A stretch of DNA of 64,000 nucleotides from Glandiceps talaboti. Lineage: Eukaryota; Hemichordata; Enteropneusta; Spengelidae. The DNA lies in contig NC_135553.1 of NCBI RefSeq assembly GCF_964340395.1, positions 18,474,501 through 18,538,500 of the forward strand, in the 5' to 3' direction. Of the stretch, positions 1 through 26,489 are shown one piece after another. Every line of letters starts with the position of its first letter. Positions within the stretch are counted from its first letter, which is position 1. Position numbers and translations under genes: made by a program. A model generated the notes under the pieces. It was given only the letters and a program-made list of their open reading frames with translations. It made no database searches and was not told where the DNA came from.

Positions 1-375
1 TCGAACATTGAGTGTTATATTGTAAGACGGATTCTGGTTGGCTACTCGTACATACGAGATTGGGTTCGGCAAAACCTATGGTATTGTGTCAGATGTATGT
101 AACGAGTGTTCATAATAGAACAATCAACAGTAAACATAAGAACCGAAAAGATATTGCAACGTGTACGCTACATCCGATTATAATCGGGGTCAGCAGTTCA
201 AATCAGGAACGTGGCTCGCCGTACCTTCGTACCTTCTCTTATTTACTATGCTTTTTTTAAAAATCATACAGATTAATTCAAGTGCCTGTGCTTATATCAT
301 TAGCCTATTTCACTGTCTTCACTTATATACCCAAATAGAATTGTCAATTTTCTGTATGTTTGTGATAAAGTTATA

Positions 376-396
376 TCTTATTATCTTATCTTATCT

Positions 397-426
<30 letters not shown>
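376..426. repeat. (TTATC)n pentanucleotide microsatellite
   Basis: About ten copies of a TTATC unit lie just past the last visible PCYT2 exon, in the intron leading to exons that are off the window. Confidence 0.9.
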
Positions 427-427
<1 letters not shown>

Positions 428-446
428 TTGATATATGTGCACTTAC

Positions 447-10710
<10,264 letters not shown>

Positions 10711-11185
10711 CTCAGCTGTCAGTTAGTTTGCGATAGGATTTCTTCAAGATGAAAAATAATTGTTTTGCGAAGACAATTTCGGGAAAGATGGCCGATTTTC
10801 GAATAATTCCCAATGATTTAAAAATTATACACGGTTTTCTGAGGTGTGAAATTGTATGTTATTCAGCTCGTGTTGTAAATACAACTAGTGTAGTAAAAAG
10901 TCCACAAAGTTAAGGGGTCTGGAGTCGCACCATTTAGAATATTCCATTTATGACAGATGGGGTGAAGACGTTATAGCAATGCAACACTCCAATATTTACA
11001 GTTCTTCGAAAAACGTCATTTACAAGTTGAGAAATTGGATACATAATAAATATTGATATGTATATTTTAGGTAATACGTAATGCTAAAAGTTGTATCGTT
11101 GAATGAGATGTAATATTATTTTCACTGTAAGAGGACGGTCTAATTAGTTGGAGGAAACATTGACCTTGTTTGCAAACAAACAAGG
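10711..11185. promoter_or_regulatory. Candidate bidirectional promoter, PCYT2 / CENPX
   Basis: Only 475 bp separate the PCYT2 start codon (minus) from the CENPX start codon (plus), so both transcripts must initiate here or in short 5' UTRs. No TATA box is evident. AAGATGGCCG at 10787-10796 and GGATGGCGGAC at the CENPX start resemble the YY1-type ATGGCGGC core. Inferred from spacing and motifs only. Confidence 0.6.
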
Positions 11186-13464
11186 ATGGCGGACGTCGAT
11201 GATATCAGCGCCACTTTCAAAACAGTAAGTCTCGCGATCTAACTTACCTCCGTAACAAGAGTGGTCCACAAGGAATTTCACTATACGCCTACTAGATTGA
11301 TAGAGACTGCTACAAACAAACCGTGAAATGTTATAATTTTTCATCCGTAATGTCATATCTGTAAATCCCTAGCCAAATACTACAATAGTGACTTTGAGCT
11401 TTGCAGACTAGATGACTTTCAGACGGCGCGGAGTTGGGACTCGAATTGTCACTCGAATCCAAACTTATCTCGTCCGTAAGCAGGACTAGCACGGAGAGGT
11501 AGTGCACATTGTATTATGTATGGGTGAGAAATAACGAGGGCACCACAGGCAAAATTTAGATCTATTTTTGTGTAGATCTTTGGATAGCGCCCCCATTGGC
11601 CATGATATATTTACTTTTGTACATTATGTTCCTTCATCACATTCACAGGAAACAATCCACAAACTTCTGCAGAACAGTTTTAAAGATGAAAAAACAAGAA
11701 GTAAGTCTTTTTTTCTCTGCTTTGAAAACATTGAAAATTATGTGACATGTGAAATAATTCCATCCAGTCCTTACTTACACATAATGAGAATGTCTCCCCG
11801 GCCCCAGTGAGATACTTGCCAGTTTGGATGATCCAGTATTCTGAGTTTAGAACACTGTGATGAGGTCTGACACACTGAAACTTGTTGAAATGTGCTGTAG
11901 TAACAAAAACAAACCACCCCACTAGTCCATTTTATATCAGCTGTATGTAATCTTTGTATCGTGAATGAACAAAATAAGTTGTCATATACTACATAATTTA
12001 GTTTTTTTTTATTGCCAGTCAACAATGATGCTTTGATCCTTGCTACAGAATACCTCAAAGTGTTTGTTGCAGGTAAGTTAGTAAACTTTATTCTTGACAT
12101 AACATTGCGTTAAAGTGGCCATATGGATGAGGATTGGGTATTTATTTTGGATTTGTAATTTCTAAAACAATTTTATCATGGCCTGAAAAAATTGACGTGT
12201 TTGTAACTCATGCAAAAAGCTATTTAAAGAATATTTAATGTGTAAAATGTGTGTTATTGTACGTACAATAACAAACTTTAACACATTTATTAATCTTCAG
12301 CAATTTATTGAGTTACAAACAAAGAATGAAGTAGGAAGTCGTGATAAATGTGTTATATGAATTATAAATCCAAGATAAATGGCACTTCCTCATCCATATG
12401 AGTAATATATGTAGTTGTAAATATGGTATAGATCAAACTATACACTACTGAACAAACCATTCATTTTTTCAGTGGACACATTTAATTTCAGACGTATAAA
12501 CTCACTGCTATTGGGGAGCAAACAAGAAAGAATTGCAGGGGGGGGGGTCCTGAGTTTGATACATTGGGAGGGGAAAACATGGAATTGTTGAGGGGGGAGC
12601 ATACATTGTGTACGTCAAAATGAATTGTTGCCGATGTTGTTATATATATATTAGATAGCACACACGTTTTCCTAGTGGGGAGTGGTAAAGTGTGGGGGGG
12701 GGGGAGAGCAGATATCCTTCATCACCAGTGGGAGGGCACACAAGAACAGCTAAACATCCTCCCAACAATTTGTGGATGGGGTCAGTGATGCTATTAAAAT
12801 ACTGACGTCTTATGTCAGATTACATTGGTTTGATATTTTGTTATTTTATAGAGAGTGTAGCCAGGGCCAAAGTGCAAGCCAAAGCAGCTTCCTCTGATGT
12901 TGTAGATGTACAACACTACGAAAAAGTTCTACCACAATTGGTAAGATTGAATACAACCATCCATCTAACAGCTCCATTTTGCTTTATTCATCATAATCAA
13001 GTCACCTGCTTTCTACATTTACTTGAAATGTTCAGTTACATTAGTTGGATAATGAATTCCTCTATTCCAATCAAGAGAAAAGAAAATAAGCACCCAACAT
13101 GCATATTAAAACTTGAAACACAAATGGCAGAAATTTGATATGAATTGTGCTAATTGAAATATTAGGTCTTGTTCTCTCTCAAACATTACTCGGATGTACA
13201 GTCTACTGTTAGCTCAGTTTGCTCTGCTTTATTCAGAGTTTGCTTTTGTCTGTCATGTTATAAACCACACAGCATGTTGTGATGATTGTCGTATCTTTAC
13301 CACAACAGCACATGTCTTGTCATCAGGTATGCAGAAAATAACTATATATTTTTTTTTAAATAATCATAAAATTTCTTTGAATTAAAAGAAACTTCATTGT
13401 ATAAGATATGATTAAACATGAATTCGTTTGTTTCTCTCTTTTTTTCCAGTTGTTGGATTTCTGA
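11186..13464 (+). CDS. CENPX: Centromere protein X (histone-fold, MHF2/STRA13)
   Basis: Small histone-fold protein that pairs with CENP-S. The family works in the CENP-T-W-S-X complex at kinetochores and with FANCM in replication-fork repair. Five exons: 11186-11224, 11649-11700, 12019-12072, 12852-12940, 13450-13464, all GT-AG with consistent phase, give 82 residues; the human protein has 81. Conserved features are SFKDEKTRINNDAL, ATEYLKVFVAESVARA and the family-typical end EKVLPQLLLDF followed by TGA. The last exon encodes only LLDF and the stop. ATG 11186 is the natural start, within GGATGGCGGAC. Intron 3 contains a foldback MITE (12110-12405). It is divergent from PCYT2 and convergent with the death-domain gene. 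Confidence 0.95.
12110..12405 (+). mobile_element. Foldback MITE family A, copy 1
   Basis: Starts TTAAAGTGGCCATATGGATG and ends near CTCATCCATATG (right terminus decayed). The interior is an imperfect palindrome (TTTGTAACTCA / TGAGTTACAAA, TTATTGTACGTACAATAA at the centre). It is homologous to 29851-30196 and 42735-43083. It lies within CENPX intron 3, so the pre-mRNA could form a long hairpin. Confidence 0.85.
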
Positions 13465-13646
13465 TTGTTGTGCTCAAGCCTATACATTGGTAGCTGTACA
13501 AGCCTCAATAACTAGTGACTAAGTGTAAATGTACTCGAGTCTACTCGTTGGTAGTCTACCTGCAATTTGATTGAATGCTGATGCTGTGGACAATTTTACA
13601 AGACATCTGACAATACATGTATCTGTGTACATCACAAACTCCTATT

Positions 13647-13648
<2 letters not shown>

Positions 13649-13712
<64 letters not shown>
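13649..13712. repeat. (TG)n microsatellite
   Basis: About 32 uninterrupted TG units downstream of the CENPX stop, probably in or near its 3' UTR. Confidence 0.97.
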
Positions 13713-13714
<2 letters not shown>

Positions 13715-14299
13715 GTTTACACTATTCTGTAAAACTATACAAAGTGTATTTTACATTCAGAAATGTATAAAGTGATAGAGATAAAGTTACCATATTGTAC
13801 TGCTAACGTTAAACTGAGAACTACATATGTACACTAAATGTACCATCTTCCTGTAGGGTAGTCATGTATATAGTACGTCATTACTATTACATTGCTTGTG
13901 ACTCTGAAAATGTTACAATAACTTGAAAGATATGTTCTCTTTCCACAAATATAATTACATACATCATGTATAAGAAATACTTAAGTAAGTAAATCGTGAG
14001 TAAATCTGAAAAGGCAAATTTTATTTAAAAAATGTAACATGGTCATGTGATTATCTAGAATGCTCACTTGCATCCAGGTATGCGATAACTTGTTAGTGTT
14101 ACACTGCAGTTCAAATATGTGTAGTATCACATCCATCAATGTAAGTACTCACTGGTATATACAGCGTGTTGCAGATTACTGTTCACTCTCTGTTTTATAC
14201 AGTCATGCAGAAACCAATGTCCAATGACAAATACTCGACAGCGATAAAGTTACCTTTTTTGCAATCTAGTTTCAAATGACTTGCTTTCCTTTCTTTTCT

Positions 14300-14421
<122 letters not shown>

Positions 14422-14546
14422 CACACATGTACATTATCAGTATAATTTACAAATGAAAGAAATAGAAACATAGGGTGTTATGTTTGCTCCTTATATGTTG
14501 TATAGGAAACTTTGTACTGGGTCAGTTGTTCTTTAAGATATGTCAA

Positions 14547-17500
14547 TTACAAATACAATTCCCAGGTATCCCCCAACTCGTCTTCTCCATCGTCACCTCT
14601 CTTAAATTTGTCATCATTAAATACTCTTGTCACAATATCATGTCTCCCCATGTCTATTAACACTTCCTTCAGTTTTTGTCTCGTACATTCCCTTGGTCTT
14701 AGCTGGAACCAGAGTGACAGTACCAAGTAACCTGGGAGTATGTCTGTCTTAGCAGCAATGTTCTCTATGTCGTCGATAAACTTGAGACCAAGTTGAGGAA
14801 ACTCTACCAGTCGACGCCAGTCCTTTCCTAGGGGGCATCGTAGTGATAGCAGTCTACTCACGTCATGTAATTCTTCAAACGTAAGAGAGTCTTTATAATT
14901 TTCCTGTCGTTCAGCCACTTTGAGCATCAAAACCTGTGTATCCGTTAACTGGTTCAGTGGATAATCCTGTAGGAAATAAATGTAACAGTTTGTTATGGAT
15001 AGACAACCATCAAAACCCTGTAAACCTACCAGTGATAGTATCATCCGATAGATGGGGTTTATTTGCAACAATGAATACTGCGTGTCATTCAAGGTCATTA
15101 TCAAAGTCAACTTTGTCACTGTGTAGGCAATGTTGAGATTACTATAGCTGACTCTACATCAATACATTAGGCCAAGTTCAGTCATGTGTCTTTATATTGT
15201 AGTACTTCATTGTTCATACTTTGCTTTGAAACACTGTAAATATAACAGTTGATTATGGATAGATGTCCCAAAGCCTGTAATATTTCTGATTAGATATTAA
15301 AATAAAGAGGGAGTGAGAAATTAAAAAAAAAAATATGTATTTCCCAGTTTCTAAAAAATCAAAATTAGAAGTGCTCAGTACTCACCCTTTTATATGTTTT
15401 TTCTGGTACTGGTCTCGGTGGAATTTTTGGTGGTGAAAACGCTATTTCATGATTCAATACTTTCATGTTTTCATATTCACGTGTATTGACATAGTTCTTA
15501 TTATTCAAAGTCATGCCAGAAGGTATTCCTGAACATCGAACACACGCATCACAACAACAGCTTTGGTCTTGTGGTTCAGTTGCAATCTTTTCTGGTTCTG
15601 GATTACTGATCTCACCATTGTCTTTTATTTTTCTCTCTCCAATATCGACATCTTTAGAAATTAGAGAAAGTTTTTGAACCAAGGAACCTGGATCACTCCT
15701 CACTGAATCCTTGGGTTGCGTTGTTACAAGCACTTCAGATAAGAACTTCTGGAAAGTTGTGTGGATTTTTTCTGACTGTATAAGAGTCATAGTTTTGATC
15801 AATGCTTTCTGTTCTCTGGATACTTTGAAAACATTGACGTTGTCAGCACCACCTTGGTAGTAGGAATATTTGAGTGATTCTGTCGAATGATCCCATCGAC
15901 ATATAGGGTAGACATCGGGCTTCTCCATCAGTGAACACACTATCACCCTCTTCCTCAGTATATACAGGTTGGACTTTCCATGCGGACACATCTCAATATG
16001 TTCATAGATTTGTTCTGTGAAAAAAAAAGTTAAGAAAGTTAGGGATCAGGGGTCAAAGGTCAACCATGTTGGCTTGGATCAGCTGTCAAAACTACACAGG
16101 TCAGACTGTACACAGGTCAGGGTGAACCACGCTGAGGTGGGTCAGAAATCAGCCAGTCTAACCAAACTATACACTCAGATGTATTGATATATTGAAGGGT
16201 GGCTTTCTGCAAGTAGCAGTTCATGAAAACAATGGAGAAAAAAACTTGGGAATCATAAGAAGCATTTTTCAGTATCAAAATATAACCAAACTTGTTGCTA
16301 CTTTTTTCAAAGGCTTGATCATCAATGTCATAATGTTATGGAAATACAATGACCCTGTTTTTTATTTTTATTTTATTTTTTGGGGAACAAAATTATTTTC
16401 GCCCACCCATAATATTTTGTGGAATGGCTCCCTCTCTGGCAAGAATGAGTAGGTGTCAGGACTGTTTACGTCATCTGTAGTAGTGGCGGCGGCGGCGATG
16501 ATGACGTTTGTACTCAAACAGAGCATTTCTTTCATGACGGAAGTTATTCAAGTAGGGGACCTCAGAACATGCCAATAGTGTAGAGAAGCTGGGAAAGGGT
16601 TTGTTACCAAGAATTCAATAAAAAGAAGATAGAGAGGAGGAAAAGGAGCGACAGTGAAACCTGAAGATGATTTTTTTAATCTACCGTCCGACCCATAGCT
16701 GCTATGAAAAAGTAACGATAAAGAAAAAAAAGATTGTCACCCTTATCAATTTCAGTTGATAGTTTGCTATCAAACTTTGACGATTACTTACCAGCTGCAA
16801 GTAAGCATTCCAGGAGTGTGTTTTTCAACTCATTCATAGAAACCCCAGATCTAGAGCTACTCTTAAGAACCAAACACTCTATTTTCTCAGCTCCAGTCTT
16901 GTACAGAAGTGCCAAAGTCCTTTTACACACATCAATACCACAAAAGTTGTCTTGCGTCAATGTGATGGAATAACTTGGCACTCTAGTCTTCCCCCATAGA
17001 CGACGCTCATACAGCTGGAGATACACTGTTAGTGTTCGGTAAAACAAAAACACATATCACATTTTTGAACTATGGGTGGTTTCAGTACTTCTAGAGGGGT
17101 GGGTGGGTGGGTGGGGGGAGAGTCAAACTTGAAATGTGCCCTCAAAATTGACTTCCCATTTCCTTTTTCTATAAAGTGACAACCCAACCCACCCCACCCC
17201 ACACAGACAAATTGAAATATTCAGGATGATATTATAGTATTGTGATTTAACTACTCTATTTACAAGCAGACAAGGAAGAATTCCTTATCTGTGATTTACA
17301 ATATCCTCCCAAATGCCCCCATTGACAGCTCTGACAGAACCACAACCCCCCCCTCTCCCAGCAATAATCTATGAATGTGGAATATTTAGTTAAAATACAC
17401 TAGTTACCATGACATTATTCTTAATATTAATGGCATTCACTTTGTTTTCTAATTTTTTGTCAATATCTGGCTGAATGTTACGATTTTTGGTAGGGTCAAG

Positions 17501-18629
17501 TGGCAATCTATCATTTTACAGTAAATAAAACTCATTGTAGAACTCAAATGTGACGATTTACTATTTTTAGTTGAGTCCTATATGTTATTTTACACCAGTT
17601 TTCAGGTGTCATTTAATCTATTCTAAGATCTTCTATTAGTACAAGTATGCCAAATTTGTTTAAAACCGTCATGTAATTTCCAAATCGTGGAGTTACACAT
17701 TTGATATACAACTTTGGAGACCACATATATGTTGGACATCGTGACTGGCGATATAAAGGGAAGTAAAGAGACACCGACACCACAGTAACCATGGTAACGG
17801 TACGTGAAAAAGTACCGTTAACGTAGTAATACAGTGTAATGGGAATGATAATAGTTCCATTTTTACATGTACATGTATACATTAATACAACCATGATAAT
17901 AATGAAAAAGTAAAAAAGTAAACCGTAAATTCATGAATATATTCATGCTTTCTATTACCAGAAAGTGAACAGTGAATTGAAATGGTCTGAACTCATCCAT
18001 CACCCGTACCCGGCGTACCCGTAGGCTAGGTGAACGAATTAGTTTTCAAAGGTGTTTTTGTTGTTGCGATAATCATATATGCATAGACTGTCTCGTGTAT
18101 TGTCAAGTGTATGTAAACGTAATATGTATAATGCCATGGTTCATACCTTGTTTATACCTCATACCACTATAGTAACATCCAGCCAAAATTACTCTTACAC
18201 CTGCGTAACACACAGGTATTTCATAAACATTGAATATATTAAATGAACTGAAAGGGTTGATGCAACAATAGAAAGAGACCAAGCTACCTTCTTCTGCTGG
18301 TGACGTTGATTTTCCTTCCCCGTCAACTTTGGTCGTGACTTCCAACAATTCCTGTATGGACAAAGAAAACAACGAGATGAGCTACAGTAGCTTATAATTA
18401 TAATATAATTTATATAAGCGAGGTAAACTCTACCAACAAGGAAGTGCACTGAATTTGCTGTCATCTAGTCATTACAAGTAGGCTACGTGCATGTACGTAC
18501 AAATACCACACTTCTCATACAATTGCTTACCTTTCTCCCAGCTGGCCGTTTGCTTGAAGAATCACCGATATTGCAACGTTCAACTTTCAGCTTCGTGACT
18601 AAGGTACGACGGCCAGCGTTAGGCTCCAT
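14547..18629 (-). CDS. Death-domain protein with unrecognised N-terminal region
   Basis: Five exons: 18531-18629 (ATG 18629-18627), 18288-18351, 16792-17025, 15386-16014, 14547-14966. GT-AG borders and phases agree, giving 481 residues. Residues ~378-460 read as a six-helix death domain: CPLGKDWRRLVEFPQLGL, IDDIE, then SLWFQLRPRECTRQKLKEVL and MGRHDIV, matching the helix 1-2 tryptophan and the helix 5-6 pattern of the family. An acidic tail (RGDDGEDELGDTWE) follows. Before it are a cysteine cluster (SCCCDACVRC) and a proline-rich SH3-type stretch PPKIPPRPVPEK at ~327-338. Residues ~55-240 (RRLWGKTRVPSYSITLTQDN, MCPHGKSNLYILRKRV, ICRWDHSTE) look like a folded domain that I cannot assign. There is no signal peptide or membrane segment, so it is probably a cytosolic signalling adaptor. 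It is not recognisably FADD, TRADD, MyD88 or EDARADD. Confidence 0.85.
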
Positions 18630-20293
<1,664 letters not shown>

Positions 20294-20419
20294 TAATTTT
20301 TCCTGTTTTGTTGTTTTTATTTCTGTGTTTGCCTTTTATGTCATGTCACTTCTGTTATTGCTACCCCTTGTTTTATCTTTTTAGTGCTTGTTTTTCCTTA
20401 TTTGTTTTTAAAGGTGCCT

Positions 20420-20448
20420 GTAAATGGGCTTTATGCCCGTTGGTTTAC
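20420..20448 (+). other. LINE 3' UTR stem-loop
   Basis: GTAAA-T-GGGC-TTTAT-GCCC...TTTAC forms a two-step hairpin immediately before the AATAAA-rich tail. In several LINE clades a 3' hairpin is the template feature recognised by the reverse transcriptase; that role here is inferred. Confidence 0.6.
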
Positions 20449-20480
20449 CTGAATAAATAAATAAATAAATAAATAAATAT

Positions 20481-20878
<398 letters not shown>

Positions 20879-21998
20879 AAGCCCCCAACCCTAAACATGT
20901 TTTTGCATGCAAAAAGGTAAAATGGTAACAATTTACTTCTATTTTCGTATACACCTTCATGCCTTTGCCTCATCTGTGGTCTCTTTTTACAAAAACCGTA
21001 TTCCAGAGAGAAACCAGGTCTTTTTAGACTATAACAGTACAGCCTGCATAACGTGTTCGTCAACTTAACTTATAATTGTCTTCATTTAATTCTTTCGCAC
21101 TTCATCAATATGATCAAATTCTCACGGAATTAAGTCTATTGTGATTTTATCTTAGGGTCAAAGTAATCTTTTGAAAATTAAAATAAAATAAAATTCTGAC
21201 GTGCCTACCCTCATGATATCAGAAACAAACATTTTTTATTATTATTTTGCCTTATAATCTCCGTTTAATTGAATAGTTTACACCATTATTGTCAATATTA
21301 GGCAGCTAACGTTGTCTACCATGGACTTTGAACTTCAAGAAATTATACCCCGTGTCTATTGTAATTGTAGTAGTGTGCTTGTGCTGTTACTGTCTATCCC
21401 TTGTGATCAGGTTCATGGATCTGATAGTTCGTTTAATAGCTTGGGCCAAGCTTCTTCGAAAAGAGCCGCAAACAAATTTAATTTAGTTCTCTCGGCTCCC
21501 TGGTTAAATAAATCGATGCATTGTTATCAGACAGCCCCTTCACACACAACTTCAACTGCATATTTTCATCAGAAAGTTCACGCAGATATGTACTGTGGCT
21601 GTACATGTGTAGTGAGTCTCCATACATCACAGTTCCTAAGATATTAAAATGTCAATAGTCTATTATTTTAAGACAAGACTGGTTGCCACATTTTGCCAAA
21701 TGTTAAGAGTTACTGGCCTGACTTGGTGAAAGAAAGGGACATTTTATATGAGCCAAGTACCACACATAACATTTTACTGAAGAGAACTTGTCAGACTTCT
21801 ATATTATATAATGGACCGGCTATGATATTTAGGACATAAGCTAATTTTGACACTTAACCTGCAGACTCGGACTGGAAAAAAGCTCACTTCTCCTTATGAA
21901 GTTGGTGCACTACAGTAACAAGTACTCGTGATTATGATATAAAAGTGTCATGTGACAGTGATTACCGGCGACTGACACGACTTTTTAAAAGTACAGGT
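20879..21998. other. Intergenic, no feature recognised
   Basis: AT-rich sequence with no convincing exon, RNA gene or repeat. An open frame at 21312-21647 has no family motif and atypical composition, and I do not count it as a gene. Confidence 0.5.
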
Positions 21999-23047
<1,049 letters not shown>

Positions 23048-23048
23048 T

Positions 23049-23102
<54 letters not shown>
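23048..23102. repeat. (CT)n microsatellite
   Basis: About 27 CT units followed by a C-rich run. Confidence 0.96.
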
Positions 23103-23105
<3 letters not shown>

Positions 23106-25550
23106 CCCCCCAGGGGGACAAATCTCTGAACATTAACTTGTTCGTCTTGGTACGTCTCGTGTCCGCCATGATAGGGTTTAGACTAGAGTGTATAGCGTAC
23201 ATCAACGAGTACATCACGTGTTGTATACAACATGTAGTAACATTCATGAACAGCGTCATATGATTCGTTATAAGAGACCAGCATAAGTTGGGTAGGGGTG
23301 GCAAGACGCAGGACACATATTTTTCCCCCACCTTGGTTTATCCAAATGACTTTCGAGAAAGTTTTGATGCAACTATTTGAGACCTGCAAGGCAAAACTGT
23401 CACTCAAGTAGTCAAAGAATACACAAACAGGAACAACACAAGAATGACCTTTTAAGGCAAGGATATTTTATTTTCACTGGACTTTGAAAAGCACAGAAAT
23501 ATGCCAAAGCCGAATTATGTTACAGAGAATAGTTGAGAAAAATCTATGTTTCTAGGAAGGAAGCTCTGGATATGTAGAAAAATATATATTTTGCAGGTTA
23601 TGTATTTGTTAATTATTGCTGTGACCAAAAAGAAAAAGAAGAAAAAAAAATTATTGCTGTGACATACTGACACTCCAAAACAAAGAGAGGAGAGAGGAGT
23701 AAATACAAAGACAGAATACATTAAAATATGATATAATTCAGAAAATGTACAATCGTGTTATTTGAATAAAATCAATGCAGTGGGTGAGGTTTGTACTTCT
23801 CCCTCACTCTTCACAGATATAAATGCATCAAAACAGATCAAAATCTTATCTAGAGAAAGGCACTTGGTAAGCAGGTAAATAACGATGAGGCATCTTTGTG
23901 TGAAATGTCCATGTAACATAGTGTTCGATATATAACAAATATTCCACAGTCATCAACATTGTTACTTGGTAACTGATCTGGTGGGTTTAACTATAAGGGG
24001 TGTAATGTCCACAATAAGATCCCACAGTAGAACCTCATCGATTTTACAGTATGTACTATGAAAATTATGAAACTTGAAACAATACATTCCCTGGCTGGAC
24101 AAATATCTTACTAACATGATTGCTACATTTTATCATCTAGTGCAACAAAAATTCTTACCAACATTATCTGGCGCAACATGCATCATAAAATATGTTGCTA
24201 CACTTTCTTTTTGCATCAATAGGGCATTACCATTATCAGTTCATTATTGAAATGTTGATCCTCTTTTCTCCCTATGTGTATTTGTTTGTACACAACAAAG
24301 TACAAGTTGGGAGAAAGATGATTAATTAAATTTTTTGTCGAGCTAGATGATATAATGTATCAATGTTGGTATGATTTTTGTCAAATCAGTGGATTTTTTT
24401 TGTTTGTTTCAGGTTTCAGGATTTTTACTTTAAGATGAGAAGCTTGAGTACTCCAGGAGCGGCATAGCCATAATTCTTACTGGCATCATTTCTCATTACA
24501 GTTATAAGAAATGTTCACATTCCATTAATTTAACTGGGAGTGAAATATAGTGAGAGAAACCAAGGTTATCAGAGTTACCAGTATGCTTCAGATTTTAATA
24601 ACTTGACAATGTTTCCATTCTATATGCAAAAGCAAAGACCAGCAAAAAAATAAAGAATATGCTAAAGACATTAAAATAATGAATGACTATGTAACTAAAG
24701 GTATGTATGTATTCTTAAAACTGAAAATATGTATGTATTACCACACTTCAAGTAAGACAGATGGCATCAAACAAAATGACGTAGCCAATCATCCTGGTAT
24801 ATTTAAATTACACCAGCATTTGCAATGCTGGAATGTCATAAAGGCAGCCATATTGAATCATACACCGTTCCTGTAGGGTCTATCATTGAAATTCTTTAGG
24901 CAGGCTATTTTGGATCTAGATATGTTAATGAAACACTTTTAAGTTATACTTCTCTATATAGTTCAAAACTTGCACATGTTTTGTACTTGTCAAAAACAAT
25001 TTTTCTAGAATAGACATAAAATTCCAACTCTACATATGGGTTAACAAAATGAAGAGCTGACACTTAAATCTCAAATGTATTTCAATAGTAAGTTATAGAT
25101 ATAGATGACAAGGGCGTAAAAGTCAATTTTTTTTTTACTCTTGTAAGAAACTTTCTTGTGCACTGCTTCACTATATATACATGTGTACACAAGGCTAAAA
25201 ACACTTCAGATATGACAAAAATGTACATAATATTCGGTCTTGACCAATGGAAGAAAAGAATGGAAGTAAAACATAATTATGCTGGTGTCTTGTGATTGTG
25301 AATTAGAGCGTTCTCCCTGAAAATATCTTGTAATTTGAAACAGGTAGTAGGTACTGAGCTCTAATGTATGTGAATATGTTAGTCTAGAAACCAGGCAAAT
25401 GGGGATTTTGAATTTTAATTTCTCCATAATGGGGAAATAACGAATTCAAATCCCCCACTTATATAGATTCCAGGATATACCAAAGCAATAAAATATAGAG
25501 AAAGTCAAACTGATAACTAGGCAATTTTTTAAACCTCATTGCAATTCTCG

Positions 25551-25890
25551 GTACCTGCAATAGCATTTCACCTCATGTTAGAGGGTCAAAATAGAACAAG
25601 ATAGTCGACTTATTCTCAGTACCTGCAATAGCATTTTACCTCATGTTACAGGGTCAAAATAGAACAAGATAGCCGACTTATTCTCAGTACCTGCAATAAC
25701 ATTTTACATCATGTTAGAGGGTCAAAATAGAACAAGATAGTCAGCTTATTCTCAGTACTTGCAATAGCATTTTACATCATGTTACAGGGTCAAAATAAAA
25801 CAAGATAGTCGACTTATTCTCCATACCTGCAATAGCATTTTACCTCATGCTAGAGGGTCAAAATAGAACAAGGTGGTCGACTTATTCTCA
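25551..25890. repeat. 68-bp minisatellite, five copies
   Basis: Five head-to-tail units begin GTACCTGCAATARCATTT and include GAGGGTCAAAATAGAACAAG and GTCGACTTATTCTC. Starts fall at 25551, 25619, 25687, 25755 and 25823, exactly 68 bp apart. Copies differ by a few substitutions and no indels. A partial degenerate copy may follow to about 25950. Confidence 0.97.
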
Positions 25891-26489
25891 CACGCGCCTA
25901 TATTAGTGCATGTGGAGCAGAAGTTATAGGGTCGACCAAGAAATAGAACAGTAGTTATTTTTATGACAAAAATCCCATTTCAGGTACCGAAAATTATCAA
26001 TTACACTGTAGGAAAGTTGGTAATAGAGCAAAAAACTCAACTTAAGTAAAACAGTAAGAATAAGAATTTAACTCTTATAATGGTATAAAATATTGACTGC
26101 ATACTTGAAAGGATTATATAACTTCATACAATATACAAAATAAGTACTGGTTTGTTTTCATATTTCAACTTATTCATTCATTACAGCTCTTCATCCTAAA
26201 AGTTCGTTTATATGCTTCATTTAGCATTTCCATATTATAATAATTGTGAATAATTATAAAAAATACATTTATTCGTTATTTTATCCCTTCTAGATATTGA
26301 TATTTCACTATTTAAAAACAGAAGACTCAGGTAGCTTCATATGTGGAAGTTTAGCTTTGTTAGAATCATTATCCGATCATTTTATGATTTACTTGGCTCA
26401 AAATTAAATCATCTTTACCTATATACATTTACGTTAACTATGTGTTCTAGTGATCAAGATCTACGCTACTTATCATTTATTTGTGCTTC

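Noticed and set aside
25551-25890. Regular 68-bp repeats considered as a CRISPR array
   Set aside because: There are no unique spacers between repeats; the unit is a plain minisatellite in a eukaryotic genome.
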